Origin: an uncultured Acidobacteriia bacterium
Lineage (GTDB): Bacteria > Acidobacteriota > Terriglobia > Bryobacterales > Bryobacteraceae
DNA: 64,000 bases
Direction of reading: 5' to 3'
Assembly (NCBI GenBank): GCA_903851195.1
Contig: CAINNJ010000043.1
Span: forward strand, 1-64,000
The notes below the pieces were generated by a model. It had not been told where the DNA came from. It did not search any database and worked only from the letters and a program-made list of their open reading frames with translations. Every line of letters begins with the position of its first letter. Positions within the stretch are counted from its first letter, which is position 1. The translations under genes and the position numbers were made by a program. Of the stretch, positions 17,382-25,387 are shown in pieces.

Positions 17382-18223
17382 CAACCAGACAAACCCTCAT
17401 GGCAACGGCCTGCTTCGCGTCCCTCTGCGGCGCCATGCACGGCCAGACTCCCGACAAAACCATCGCCTTTCAGTACTTCGTGAACGACGATAAAACGGCC
17501 GGCAACTTCACCTTCGCCCGTGTCGACGCTCTGAACATGAAGACTGCCGTCGGCCACCCCCTCTCGGCCACCGAAGAGCGGCGCACCGTGCAGGTCCTGG
17601 GCGACGGCACCCGTATCGACAAGAAGGAAACCGATAAATATTTCCGCGATGCCGAGGGCCGCACCCGGATCGAACGCGAAAACGGCGGTTCCGTTATGAT
17701 TTCCGATCCCGTCGCGGGCTCCAGCGTTGAGATGAGCACGGCCAACAAAACCGCCCACAAGATGATGGTGATGAAATCCGATTTCCGTTCGGGACCGGTG
17801 GATGCCGCAGCCCTCGAAAAGTTAAAAGCCGAGATGGCCGCCAGGCCGGGGACCCTCGCCGCAACCGCCGCCGCCGGGGCAGCCATCGTCACACGTTCCA
17901 AAACCGTCACCATCTCGAAAGAAATGGCCGAAGGCCAGCGTGACGCCGCCGAAGACCTCGGCACGCAGATCGTTAACGGCGTGCCCGCCCAGGGCACCCG
18001 TTCCACCATCACCATTCCGGTCGGCCAGATCGGGAACGATCGGGAAATCAAAGTGGTCTCCGAACGCTGGTTCTCGAACGAGTTGCAGATGCTGATCAAG
18101 AGCAGCAATATCGACCCGCGCTTCGGCGAAACCACCTACCAGCTCACCAACATCGTGCAGGGCGCGCAGGACCCGTCCCTCTTCCAGATCCCCGCGGACT
18201 TCAACGTCAACGGCCCGCGCTGA
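17378..18223 (+). CDS. Secreted protein coupled to the sigma/anti-sigma pair
   Basis: 281 residues with an N-terminal signal (LMATACFASLCGAMHGQ). No known domain was recognised. The sequence has a FARVDALN block, then VQVLGDGTRIDKKETDKYFRDAEGR, a conserved-looking stretch that could form beta strands, and ends FQIPADFNVNGPR, a tail often seen in secreted acidobacterial proteins of unknown function. The start is embedded in the upstream stop (ATGA), so it is made with the anti-sigma factor and may act as its periplasmic sensor or as the first target of the regulon. Confidence 0.75.
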   Translation: MTTRQTLMATACFASLCGAMHGQTPDKTIAFQYFVNDDKTAGNFTFARVDALNMKTAVGHPLSATEERRTVQVLGDGTRIDKKETDKYFRDAEGRTRIERENGGSVMISDPVAGSSVEMSTANKTAHKMMVMKSDFRSGPVDAAALEKLKAEMAARPGTLAATAAAGAAIVTRSKTVTISKEMAEGQRDAAEDLGTQIVNGVPAQGTRSTITIPVGQIGNDREIKVVSERWFSNELQMLIKSSNIDPRFGETTYQLTNIVQGAQDPSLFQIPADFNVNGPR

Positions 18224-18259
18224 TGTAAGCATCCCGACCATTCAGTCCCACTGAACACC

Positions 18260-18296
18260 GCCATGGCGAAGCGATTGCTCGCTGCTTCGCCATGGC
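18260..18296 (+). promoter_or_regulatory. Perfect 13-bp hairpin covering the start codon of the first aldo-keto reductase
   Basis: GCCATGGCGAAGC (18260-18272) and GCTTCGCCATGGC (18284-18296) are exact inverted copies with an 11-base loop. The ATG of the aldo-keto reductase gene (18292-18294) is inside the right arm, and no Shine-Dalgarno sequence is visible outside the structure. In RNA this would hide the start codon. It may alternatively serve as a terminator for the secreted protein gene ending at 18223. Confidence 0.6.
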
Positions 18297-19290
18297 CGGC
18301 GCAGAAATTCCCCAGCGTACTCTTGGCAAAACTTCCCTCCGCGTCTCCGCGCTCACTCTCGGCGGGCATCATCTCGGCAACACGAAGAGCGAGCAGGAAT
18401 CCCTCCGCATCATCGATGAAGCCTTCGACGGCGGCATCACCACGTTTGACAACTGCTGGGAATACCATCTGGGTGCCACCGAAGTCATGCTGGGCAAGGG
18501 GCTCAAAGGCAAACGCGACAAAGCAATCATCATGACCAAAGTCTGCACGCACGGTCGCGATAAAGACCTCGCCATGCAGATGCTCGAACAGTCCCTCCGC
18601 CGCCTCCAGACCGACCATCTCGATGTCTGGCAGATCCACGGCGTCACCTTCTATAACGATCCCGACCTTTTCATCCGGCCCAACGGCGCCGCCGAAGCGC
18701 TCACTCTCGCGAAGAAGCAGGGCAAGGTCCGCGCCGTCGGCTTTACCGGCCACAAAGACCCGCGCATTCACCTCGCCATGCTGGCCACCAACTTCCCGTT
18801 CGATACCTGCCAGTTCCCCCTCAATCCCATGGACGCGAATTTCCGCAGCTTCGAACGCATGGTGATTCCCGAATGCACCCGCCGCGGCATCGCGATGCTG
18901 GGCATGAAGCCCATGGGAGGCACCGGCGACATGATCACCAAAGGCGCTCTCACCGCCGAGGAATGTCTGCGTTACGCCATGAGTCTTCCGGTCGCCACCA
19001 CCATCGCCGGCGTGGACAAACTCGAAGTGCTGCACCAGAATCTCGAAATCGCGCGCGCCTTCCAGCCGATGGCGCCCGCCGAAATGCAGGCCCTCCGCGA
19101 TCGCGTGAAGACGGACGCCGGCGACGGCCACTTCGAACTCTACAAGACTTCCATCAAATACGACAACCCGGAAGCCCGTCTGGCCCATCAGTTCCCGCTC
19201 GATCCGAAGAGCAACGAAGTCCAGGAAATGATCTCCGCCACGAAGAACACCGGCAAGCCTTACACCACGCTCCCGCAACCCGCGAAATAA
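18292..19290 (+). CDS. Aldo/keto reductase, cytosolic
   Basis: 332 residues forming a complete (beta/alpha)8 aldo-keto reductase. The catalytic tetrad can be placed as Asp in TTFDNCWEYH, Tyr in the same block, Lys in AIIMTKVC and His in VWQIHGVTF. It reduces aldehydes or ketones with NADPH or interconverts sugar derivatives. There is no export signal, in contrast to the downstream paralogue. The start codon is within a strong hairpin. The second aldo-keto gene begins 14 bases after this stop, so the two are probably co-transcribed. Confidence 0.9.
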   Translation: MAGAEIPQRTLGKTSLRVSALTLGGHHLGNTKSEQESLRIIDEAFDGGITTFDNCWEYHLGATEVMLGKGLKGKRDKAIIMTKVCTHGRDKDLAMQMLEQSLRRLQTDHLDVWQIHGVTFYNDPDLFIRPNGAAEALTLAKKQGKVRAVGFTGHKDPRIHLAMLATNFPFDTCQFPLNPMDANFRSFERMVIPECTRRGIAMLGMKPMGGTGDMITKGALTAEECLRYAMSLPVATTIAGVDKLEVLHQNLEIARAFQPMAPAEMQALRDRVKTDAGDGHFELYKTSIKYDNPEARLAHQFPLDPKSNEVQEMISATKNTGKPYTTLPQPAK

Positions 19291-19304
19291 ACGGTTCCAG
19301 TCCC

Positions 19305-20324
19305 ATGAAATCCACATCCAAATCCGGCACCACCCGCCGCCGCTTCGTGAAAGGGTCCGCGCTCGCCGGCGCCGGCCTGGCCTTCGCCCAGCAAACCGCG
19401 GACATTCCGAAGCGGCCACTCGGCAAGACCGGCCTGCAGACGTCGATCTTGGGCGTCGGCGGCTATCACATCGGCACTGCCGAAGACGACGCCACCGGCG
19501 CGCGCATCATCCATGAAGCCATCGATCACGGCATCAACTTTTTCGACAACGCCTGGGAATACCATCAGGGCCTCAGCGAAGAGCGCATGGGCAAAGCGCT
19601 GGTGGGCCGCCGCGACAAAGTCATCCTGATGACCAAGCTCTGCACTCACGGCCGCGATAAAAAAGTCGCCATGCGCCAACTCGAAGAGTCGCTCGTAAGA
19701 CTGCGCACGGATCATCTGGACATCTGGCAGGTCCACGAAGTCGTCTACGATGACGACCCCGAGAGAATCTTCGCGCCCGGCGGCGCCATCGAAGCTCTCG
19801 AAGACGCGAAAAAGCAGGGCAAAGTGCGCTTCGTGGGCTTCACCGGCCACAAAGATCCGGACATCCACCTGAAGATGCTGGAACGAAATTACCCGTTCGA
19901 CACCGTGCAGATGCCGCTCAACATCCTCGACGCCACCTACGCCCGCAGCTTTCAGAAGCTGGTGCTCCCCGAACTGGTGCGCCGCGACATCGCGCCGCTC
20001 GGCATGAAGAGTCTCTGCGGCAGCGGCGAACCAGTGAAGAACGGGGTCTACACCGCCGAGGAAGGCATCCGCTACGCCATGAGTGTTCCCGGTGTCGCCG
20101 TCACCATCAGCGGCATGGAATCCCCCGAAATCCTGCAGCAAAACCTCAAAATCGCCGGCGGCTTCCAGCCTTTAAAACAGCAGCAAATGTCGCAACTCGC
20201 CGACCGCGCGCATCTCTACGCCGCCGACGGCCGCTACGAGCTCTTCAAATCGACGAAGAAGTACGATGGCGATCTGGGCCGTGAACAGCATCAGTTCCCG
20301 GTCTCCGAAGAGCTTCCGGCGTAG
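19305..20324 (+). CDS. Aldo/keto reductase with Tat signal
   Basis: 339 residues. A twin-arginine-type leader (TTRRRFVKGSALAGAGLAFA) precedes an aldo-keto reductase domain that closely resembles the upstream gene: FFDNAWEYHQG, VILMTKLCTHGRDKK and IWQVHEV carry the Asp/Tyr, Lys and His residues. Tandem duplication followed by gain or loss of the export signal is the simplest history. Exported aldo-keto reductases with Tat leaders are frequent in Acidobacteriota and Planctomycetes; the substrates are unknown. The 3' end overlaps the convergent phosphatase gene by 80 bases. Confidence 0.9.
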   Translation: MKSTSKSGTTRRRFVKGSALAGAGLAFAQQTADIPKRPLGKTGLQTSILGVGGYHIGTAEDDATGARIIHEAIDHGINFFDNAWEYHQGLSEERMGKALVGRRDKVILMTKLCTHGRDKKVAMRQLEESLVRLRTDHLDIWQVHEVVYDDDPERIFAPGGAIEALEDAKKQGKVRFVGFTGHKDPDIHLKMLERNYPFDTVQMPLNILDATYARSFQKLVLPELVRRDIAPLGMKSLCGSGEPVKNGVYTAEEGIRYAMSVPGVAVTISGMESPEILQQNLKIAGGFQPLKQQQMSQLADRAHLYAADGRYELFKSTKKYDGDLGREQHQFPVSEELPA

Positions 20325-20871
20325 CCACCAGAACTCCACAGTTCAAGGGCACACTCGCGTCGCTCCAACCTCCATTCAGGTGAGCGCTTAAAGCCTGCAG
20401 CACCGCCCCGTGCGTCACCACCACGATCTCGCGGCCGCCGATCCCGGCCAGTACGGGCCCCAGCGCGTCCAGAACCCGGATGCGCACGCCCTCCAGACTC
20501 TCTCCGCCCTCCGGCGCCCACTGCTCGAAGCGCGCCGGATCATACCCGGCATCGCTCAGCATCAGCCGCCCCATTTCCTCATAAGGCTGCCCTTTCAGAC
20601 ACCCGAAATCCCGCTCATGAATCCCCGGAACCACCCCGGCGTTCAGGCCCAGTTCGCCCGCGATCAATTCCCCGGTCTGCCGCGCGCGAAGTAATGCGCT
20701 GGTTAAAACCCGTTCCGGACGAAACTCCCGCGCCAGCCGCGCCCCCAGTTCGCGCGCCTGCGCCCGTCCCTCCTCCGTCAGCGGCACCTCGTCCGACTCC
20801 GCGAAACAGCGCCGTAAATTCGCGCCCGTCTCCCCGTGGCGCACCAGAATCACCAGACCCGAATCGCTCAA
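20245..20871 (-). CDS. Histidine phosphatase family protein (phosphoglycerate mutase-like)
   Basis: 208 residues. VRHGETGAN at about residues 10-18 has the catalytic His of the RHG motif, HERDFGCLKGQ follows, and VVTHGAVLQAL carries the second His. These features fit the GpmB/CobC branch, which removes phosphate from small molecules including sugar phosphates. The start appears to be TTG at 20871, directly after the stop of the preceding gene; a GTG a few codons later is possible. It is the last gene of the twelve-gene glycan cluster, where it may dephosphorylate an intermediate. Its 3' end is antisense to the aldo-keto reductase end. Confidence 0.85.
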   Translation of the reverse strand: MSDSGLVILVRHGETGANLRRCFAESDEVPLTEEGRAQARELGARLAREFRPERVLTSALLRARQTGELIAGELGLNAGVVPGIHERDFGCLKGQPYEEMGRLMLSDAGYDPARFEQWAPEGGESLEGVRIRVLDALGPVLAGIGGREIVVVTHGAVLQALSAHLNGGWSDASVPLNCGVLVATPEALRRPGTDAVHGPDRHRTSSSI

Positions 20872-21756
20872 TCAGGAATACCGTCGCACCATGCTCGCAC
20901 AGAAGTCCGCGAACTCCCCCGGCTCCCGTGGTGGACTCGTATGATTCGGCTGCAACCCCGCATGCTCCGGCGTAAAGCAAAACGTCACTGTAACCTCGAA
21001 ATCTTCCAGCGCCTTCATCTGCCGGTCGAACCACTTCATCGCATCGGGACGAAAGCTGTCCGCCCAGCTCAACCCCGTGCGCACATGCTTCACGCCCAGT
21101 TCCTTCAACCGCGAAACGGCGTCATCCAGCCGGTGGTCTTCGTAATGGAACCACTGGCAGATCCCGAACTCCGGCGTATACTCCCGAAACTGTTCAAAAG
21201 CGAGCTTTGGTGTGCCGTCTTCCCGCAGCAGGCCCATATAAAAGTGCCGATAGTAAGACGAACCTTCCGCCTCCCGATGCCGCGTCGTCGCCGGCCAGGC
21301 CCGAGGCAGATCGTACAGACTGTACCAGTGCACGCGCTCCGCCCGCCCCCGCAACAACTCGGCCGTCCGGCGCAAACCAAACTCCTGCACCTCCTCGGCG
21401 CCGAACGTCGACACCCCCACTTCGGACACCCACAACGGAAGCTCCGTCACCGCCCGGATCTCCGCCAGTTTCGTCGGCCACTCATTGATGGTCCAGTGAT
21501 TCCAGTCGAGCGGAAAGCCGTGCACCGCCACCACGTCCACATGCTTCAGCACGCACTGCCGCTGCATGTTCTTCAGAAACTGCGGGTCAATCGGCGAAAT
21601 CCCGCCCAGTACGCGCGGCAGCCGGGAATTTTCCGCCCTCACCGCGTTCGCCGCCAGCTTCACCATTTCCGCGAATATCTTCCAGTCCGGGTCGATCTCA
21701 AAATTCCAGTGCGACAGGTTGTTCGGCTCGTTCCACAACATCGCTGCTTCAACCAC
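20872..21756 (-). CDS. Glycoside hydrolase-like TIM barrel, apparently circularly permuted
   Basis: 294 residues. The protein opens with MLWNEPNN, the strand-4 acid/base motif of clan A glycosidases (Glu10), and has a second Glu at 112 in WVSEVG, a good nucleophile candidate. Residues 198-294 (FGICQWFHYEDHRLDDAV..., TGLSWADSF, VTFCFTPEHAG, EFADFCASMVRRY) line up with residues 14-114 of the fusion protein at 29977-32016, while residues 3-190 line up with its residues 118-300. So strands 1-3 of the barrel come after strands 4-8. The GTG start at 21756 is supported by AAGGAG five bases upstream. It overlaps the methyltransferase end by eight bases. Annotation pipelines would probably call it beta-xylosidase; the substrate is unknown. 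Confidence 0.75.
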   Translation of the reverse strand: MVEAAMLWNEPNNLSHWNFEIDPDWKIFAEMVKLAANAVRAENSRLPRVLGGISPIDPQFLKNMQRQCVLKHVDVVAVHGFPLDWNHWTINEWPTKLAEIRAVTELPLWVSEVGVSTFGAEEVQEFGLRRTAELLRGRAERVHWYSLYDLPRAWPATTRHREAEGSSYYRHFYMGLLREDGTPKLAFEQFREYTPEFGICQWFHYEDHRLDDAVSRLKELGVKHVRTGLSWADSFRPDAMKWFDRQMKALEDFEVTVTFCFTPEHAGLQPNHTSPPREPGEFADFCASMVRRYS

Positions 21757-22471
21757 GCGAACTCCTTCGCCGGCAAAGATAGACTTCCTCTTCCGGATGC
21801 GCCACAATCTCGAACCCCGCGCTGCGCAGCATCGCCTCGGCGCACGCGCGATTCGGAATCCACCAGTTCGTCGGATCCCCGGAATAGCGCTCCTCCACGA
21901 AATACATCGCCGGATAGCCAGGCTCTCCGAACACCGCGGTCTCCGCGAACGGATAATCCGCCTGCAACCGCGCCACCTCTTTGCTGCCGCGCTGCATCGA
22001 TTGAAAAATCATCAGGTCGCGCGCCACATGCTCATGAATCAGATCCAGCGCCAGCAGCGGATGCCGCAGGTGATACAGCACGCCCATGAAGAGCACCACA
22101 TCGAAGCGCTCCTGTAAGCGGGCCACATCATAGACATCCATCTCCCGGAATTCCACCTCCAGGCCGGACACCTCCGCGGCGAACCGCGCCTGCGCCAGAT
22201 ATCCCGAATCCGAATCGATACCCAGCACCCGCGCCGCGCCCCGCCGTTTCATCTCGAACGAATAAAACCCCGCGTTGCAGCCGATCTCCAGCACCGTCTT
22301 GCCCGTCAGATCCGCCGGCACGGCATCCCGGAAATTCGCCCACTTGATAGCGGGATAGTCGCCCAGAAAATGATGCGGCGCCGTCCACACGCCGCCCAGT
22401 TCCATGTTCTGGAACCACTCGCCCAGTTCGCGAATGCGCGTCCCCACGTCCTCCTGAGAAAGAGTTGTCAC
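21749..22471 (-). CDS. SAM-dependent methyltransferase (TIGR04290-like)
   Basis: 240 residues. Motif I is VLEIGCNAGFYSFEM, followed by VLGIDSDSGYLAQARF (motif II acid) and FDVVLFMGVLYHLRHP. The N-terminal RELGEWFQNMEL and C-terminal TNWWIPNRACAEAMLRSAGF are like the TIGR04290 methyltransferases which, from memory, are linked to the radical SAM/glycosyltransferase cluster called 'rhizo-twelve'. Sequence around HFLGDYPAIKWANF also resembles tRNA wobble methyltransferase CmoB relatives. The GTG start overlaps the preceding stop (GTGA at 22468-22471). It probably methylates a sugar of the cluster's glycan. Confidence 0.85.
   Translation of the reverse strand: MTTLSQEDVGTRIRELGEWFQNMELGGVWTAPHHFLGDYPAIKWANFRDAVPADLTGKTVLEIGCNAGFYSFEMKRRGAARVLGIDSDSGYLAQARFAAEVSGLEVEFREMDVYDVARLQERFDVVLFMGVLYHLRHPLLALDLIHEHVARDLMIFQSMQRGSKEVARLQADYPFAETAVFGEPGYPAMYFVEERYSGDPTNWWIPNRACAEAMLRSAGFEIVAHPEEEVYLCRRRSSRG
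21757..21767 (-). promoter_or_regulatory. Shine-Dalgarno site fixing the start of the permuted barrel gene
   Basis: On the minus strand AAGGAG (21767-21762) stands five bases before the GTG at 21756. It is inside the 3' end of the methyltransferase gene. It is one of the clearest ribosome sites in the window and shows that the protein really begins just before the WNEP motif, not at a lost upstream half-barrel. Confidence 0.6.
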
Positions 22472-23214
22472 GCCACCTTCTTTCCCGACAAATGCCGCTG
22501 CTCGGATAACATCTTCATCGCCTCCACATAGCCGTCCATGGTGCCCACGTCGTAATAACTCACGCCCGCCGGAACGCCCCACGCTTCCCCGCCACGCTCC
22601 AGCCAGGCGTTCACCAGCGTTCCCAGATACTCGTCGCTCCGCCCGCGTTCCACCCACAAATCGAACAGCTCCTGCAGCGTCCTCCCGGGCAGCTTGAACG
22701 CTCCCCAAATCCGGTTCGACTTCGCCTCCGGATCCTTCACCCGTATGCGCAGAACTCGTCCCTGTTCATCGCACTCCACGGAATCGAAAAACTGCGGCTC
22801 TTTCACCGGGAATAACAAAAACGGAAACCGGTCGTCCGGCAACGCCGCCAGCCCGTCGTCCGGAAACCAGATCGTGTCCGGCAAACCCACCAGCACCGGC
22901 TGATCCGGCACAATCACAGGCAACCCGCGAAAGATTGCGTCGCACAACCCCGCCGGCTGCGGCTGCACCGTATAACAAATCGACGCCGACCACGCCGACC
23001 CGCCGTAATACTCCAGAATGTCCGACTTATCCGCCGAAATCACGAAGCAGATTCGCGTCGCCCCCGCAATCGTGAAACGCTCCATCAGAAAATCGCTCAC
23101 CGCGCGCGGACGCCGCACCTCGCCCTCATACGTCCCCATCGGCAGCAGTTCTTTCGAAAACGCCAGCGGCTGAATCCGGCTGCCTTTCCCCGCCGCCGGA
23201 ATTATGCCCCACAT
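22468..23214 (-). CDS. Sugar-phosphate nucleotidyltransferase
   Basis: 248 residues beginning MWGIIPAAGKGSRIQPLAFS, the G-x-G-x-R nucleotide-binding signature of glucose-1-phosphate uridylyl/thymidylyltransferases, with KELLPMG close behind. VGLPDTIWFPDD supplies the metal-binding Asp, and SYYDVGTMDGYVEAM is the usual C-terminal block. It makes a nucleotide sugar, most likely UDP-, dTDP- or CDP-linked. The start at 23214 is preferred over one at 23247, since it begins at the conserved strand. It overlaps the upstream glycosyltransferase by 13 bases. Confidence 0.87.
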   Translation of the reverse strand: MWGIIPAAGKGSRIQPLAFSKELLPMGTYEGEVRRPRAVSDFLMERFTIAGATRICFVISADKSDILEYYGGSAWSASICYTVQPQPAGLCDAIFRGLPVIVPDQPVLVGLPDTIWFPDDGLAALPDDRFPFLLFPVKEPQFFDSVECDEQGRVLRIRVKDPEAKSNRIWGAFKLPGRTLQELFDLWVERGRSDEYLGTLVNAWLERGGEAWGVPAGVSYYDVGTMDGYVEAMKMLSEQRHLSGKKVA

Positions 23215-24305
23215 ACCGCGCCCGCCTCCACCGCCATCGACTTCCACGCGCCCAGAACATTCTCCAGTTCCAGCGCCCTCACGTCCGCCGTATGCAGCGC
23301 CAGCGTGCGCTCCCGCGCGTTGCGGCCGATCCGCGCCAGTTCCTCCGGCGACCGCAGCAGCGCCGCAACCGCATCGTCCGCCGACCGCCCGATCAGGATC
23401 TCCCGCCCCGGCGAATAGAACGTCTCAATCCCTTCCCAGACATCGCTCAGCACCGGCACGCCGCAGGCAGAAGCCTCGAAAAGCCGTCCTGATGGACAAT
23501 AGCCCATCTCCGCCATCGGCCCCCGCGTCACATTGAGAGTCAGTCCCGCCGAGCAGTAAAAATCGGGGTGCTGCGCCGGCGTCAGATGTCCCACGAAGTA
23601 AATATTCGGCAGCCACGGAAAATCGCTGTTGTAAGACGACCCGCCCATCAAAAACCCACGCTCCGGCATCCTCTCCGCCGGTTCGATAAACAGCGCCCGC
23701 AAAGCCGCATCCCGGTCCGCCGAGTAAGTCCCCATATAAGAGAGCCCCGCCCCGTAATCCGCCTGCGCTCCGGTCGGCTTATGAATATCCGGGTCCACGC
23801 TGCCGTACAGAGGAGCCACGCGAGGCGCGCCCAGCACCCGCCGCAGTTCGGTCAGGGTCCGGCCGCCCGCATAACTCAGCACCAGATCGAAATCCCGATA
23901 GCCGCGCGGTCCCACATACTCCACCTGCTCCCCCTTCGCGATCCGAGCCAGGGTTACCGGCGAATCCATGTCATAGAACACCCGCGCGGGACACACCGAA
24001 TGCAGCACCATCTCCGACGCCTGCAAAGCGTCCGGACAGTACGATGTCACCAGCGCCGCATCCGCCTCGTCCACATGCCGCCGGGCCAGCGCCTGCACCG
24101 CTTCCCAGCTCTCGTACAGCACCAGTTCGCCGCCCCCCGGAAGTTCCGTCAAATCCCTGGCGGACGAATACCACGGAACATCCCGCTCGAAAAACACAAC
24201 GTCATGGCCTTGGCGTCCCAGCGACGCGCAGAGCCCGCGCCACAGCGTCGCGTGACCGTTGCCCCAGGAAGAACTGACGCTCAGGCCGAAGATGACCAGC
24301 TTCAT
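23202..24305 (-). CDS. CgeB-like glycosyltransferase 1
   Basis: 367 residues with two Rossmann-like halves of a GT-B fold. The N-terminus MKLVIFGLSVSSSWGNGHAT and the C-terminal block PSGRLFEASACGVPVLSDVW followed by EGIETFYSPGREILI are typical of the CgeB/COG4641 glycosyltransferases, where the Glu in FEA contacts the nucleotide sugar. It is the closest paralogue of the next gene upstream, sharing SSWGNGHAT and the TLNVTR/TLNITR block. Donor and acceptor are unknown. The start overlaps the upstream stop by four bases (ATGA). Confidence 0.87.
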   Translation of the reverse strand: MKLVIFGLSVSSSWGNGHATLWRGLCASLGRQGHDVVFFERDVPWYSSARDLTELPGGGELVLYESWEAVQALARRHVDEADAALVTSYCPDALQASEMVLHSVCPARVFYDMDSPVTLARIAKGEQVEYVGPRGYRDFDLVLSYAGGRTLTELRRVLGAPRVAPLYGSVDPDIHKPTGAQADYGAGLSYMGTYSADRDAALRALFIEPAERMPERGFLMGGSSYNSDFPWLPNIYFVGHLTPAQHPDFYCSAGLTLNVTRGPMAEMGYCPSGRLFEASACGVPVLSDVWEGIETFYSPGREILIGRSADDAVAALLRSPEELARIGRNARERTLALHTADVRALELENVLGAWKSMAVEAGAVCGA

Positions 24306-25387
24306 ATCGACAACGCCTTTGCACTCCGCGCGCCCGCTTCCGCGTAATGCTGTTCCAGCTGCACGGCCCGCCTCTCCGGCGTATGCTCCGCGACAATCCT
24401 CTTCCTCGCCCGCTGCCCCAGCACGCGGCGCTGCGCATCGGAGAAATCCCGCAGATACCGGAGCGTGTCCTCCGGCCCCGAAGCCAGCAAAATCTCATAG
24501 CCCGGTTCGAAGATCGTGTCGAGACCGGTCCACCAGTCGCTGATCAGCGGCACCCCGCAGGCCCCCGCCTCGAACAACCGCACGCTCGGCGAATACCCGG
24601 CCGCCTTCATCGCGTCCCGCGTGATGTTCAGCGTAAAGCGCTGCGAACTGTAAAACTCCGGATGCTCGCGCGGCGACAGATGAATCGTCCTCTCCACATT
24701 CGCCGGCCATGGAATCGTCTCCGGATACATCGGCCCCGCCACCGCGAACCGCCCCTCCGCGCATCGCCGCGCCGGCTCCAGCAGCAGCGCCTCCAGCGAC
24801 GGCTGACGGTCGTCGCTGTAAGTGCCCAGATACCCCAGATCCCACCGCGTCGCCCGCGTCAACGGCCGGTACTGCCGAGGATCCACCGAACAATACAGCG
24901 CCCGCGCCATGGGCGAGCCGAACCGCTGTTCGATCCGCCGCAGCGTGGGTCCGCCCGTGAACGATAGATACAAGCCGTAGGCCGCAATCAGCTCGGCCGT
25001 CACGTAAGCGCACTCACCGCGGCCCAACTGCTCCAGCGTCACCGGCGTATCGATATCGTAGAACGCGGTGACGCCCTCCGCGACCTTCGTCACCCACCGG
25101 CCCACCGCAATGCCGTCCGGCACGAAGGAACCGACAATCACCAGGTCCGCATGCCGGACCTGCTGTTCATATTTCCCGAACAGCTCCTCCACGCTCTGGT
25201 ACAACTCCGTCCGCGCCCCCTGCGGCCGCGGCGTATCCCGATTCCCCGCATACCACTCGGTATCGCGCTCCAGAAACAGAATCTCGTGCCCGCGCCCCGC
25301 CAACCCCTGCACCAGACTCCGGTACGTTGTCGCATGCCCGTTCCCCCAGGACGAGGTAATCGACAGGCCAAGAATCGCGATCCTCAT
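24302..25387 (-). CDS. CgeB-like glycosyltransferase 2
   Basis: 361 residues, GT-B fold, beginning MRIAILGLSITSSWGNGHAT. VRLFEAGACGVPLISDWWTG and FEPGYEILLA are the C-terminal donor-binding block. SFTGGPTLRRIEQRFGSPMARALYCSVDP matches the equivalent segment of glycosyltransferase 1, so the two probably arose by tandem duplication. The ATG at 25387 is the conserved start; a frame extending to 25840 overlaps the next gene. Start and stop each overlap the neighbouring gene by four bases. Confidence 0.87.
   Translation of the reverse strand: MRIAILGLSITSSWGNGHATTYRSLVQGLAGRGHEILFLERDTEWYAGNRDTPRPQGARTELYQSVEELFGKYEQQVRHADLVIVGSFVPDGIAVGRWVTKVAEGVTAFYDIDTPVTLEQLGRGECAYVTAELIAAYGLYLSFTGGPTLRRIEQRFGSPMARALYCSVDPRQYRPLTRATRWDLGYLGTYSDDRQPSLEALLLEPARRCAEGRFAVAGPMYPETIPWPANVERTIHLSPREHPEFYSSQRFTLNITRDAMKAAGYSPSVRLFEAGACGVPLISDWWTGLDTIFEPGYEILLASGPEDTLRYLRDFSDAQRRVLGQRARKRIVAEHTPERRAVQLEQHYAEAGARSAKALSI

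Noticed and set aside
20245-20324. Frameshift or misassembly where the phosphatase and aldo-keto reductase genes overlap
   Set aside because: Both reading frames keep their motifs, and an 80-base convergent overlap of 3' ends is acceptable in this compact region.
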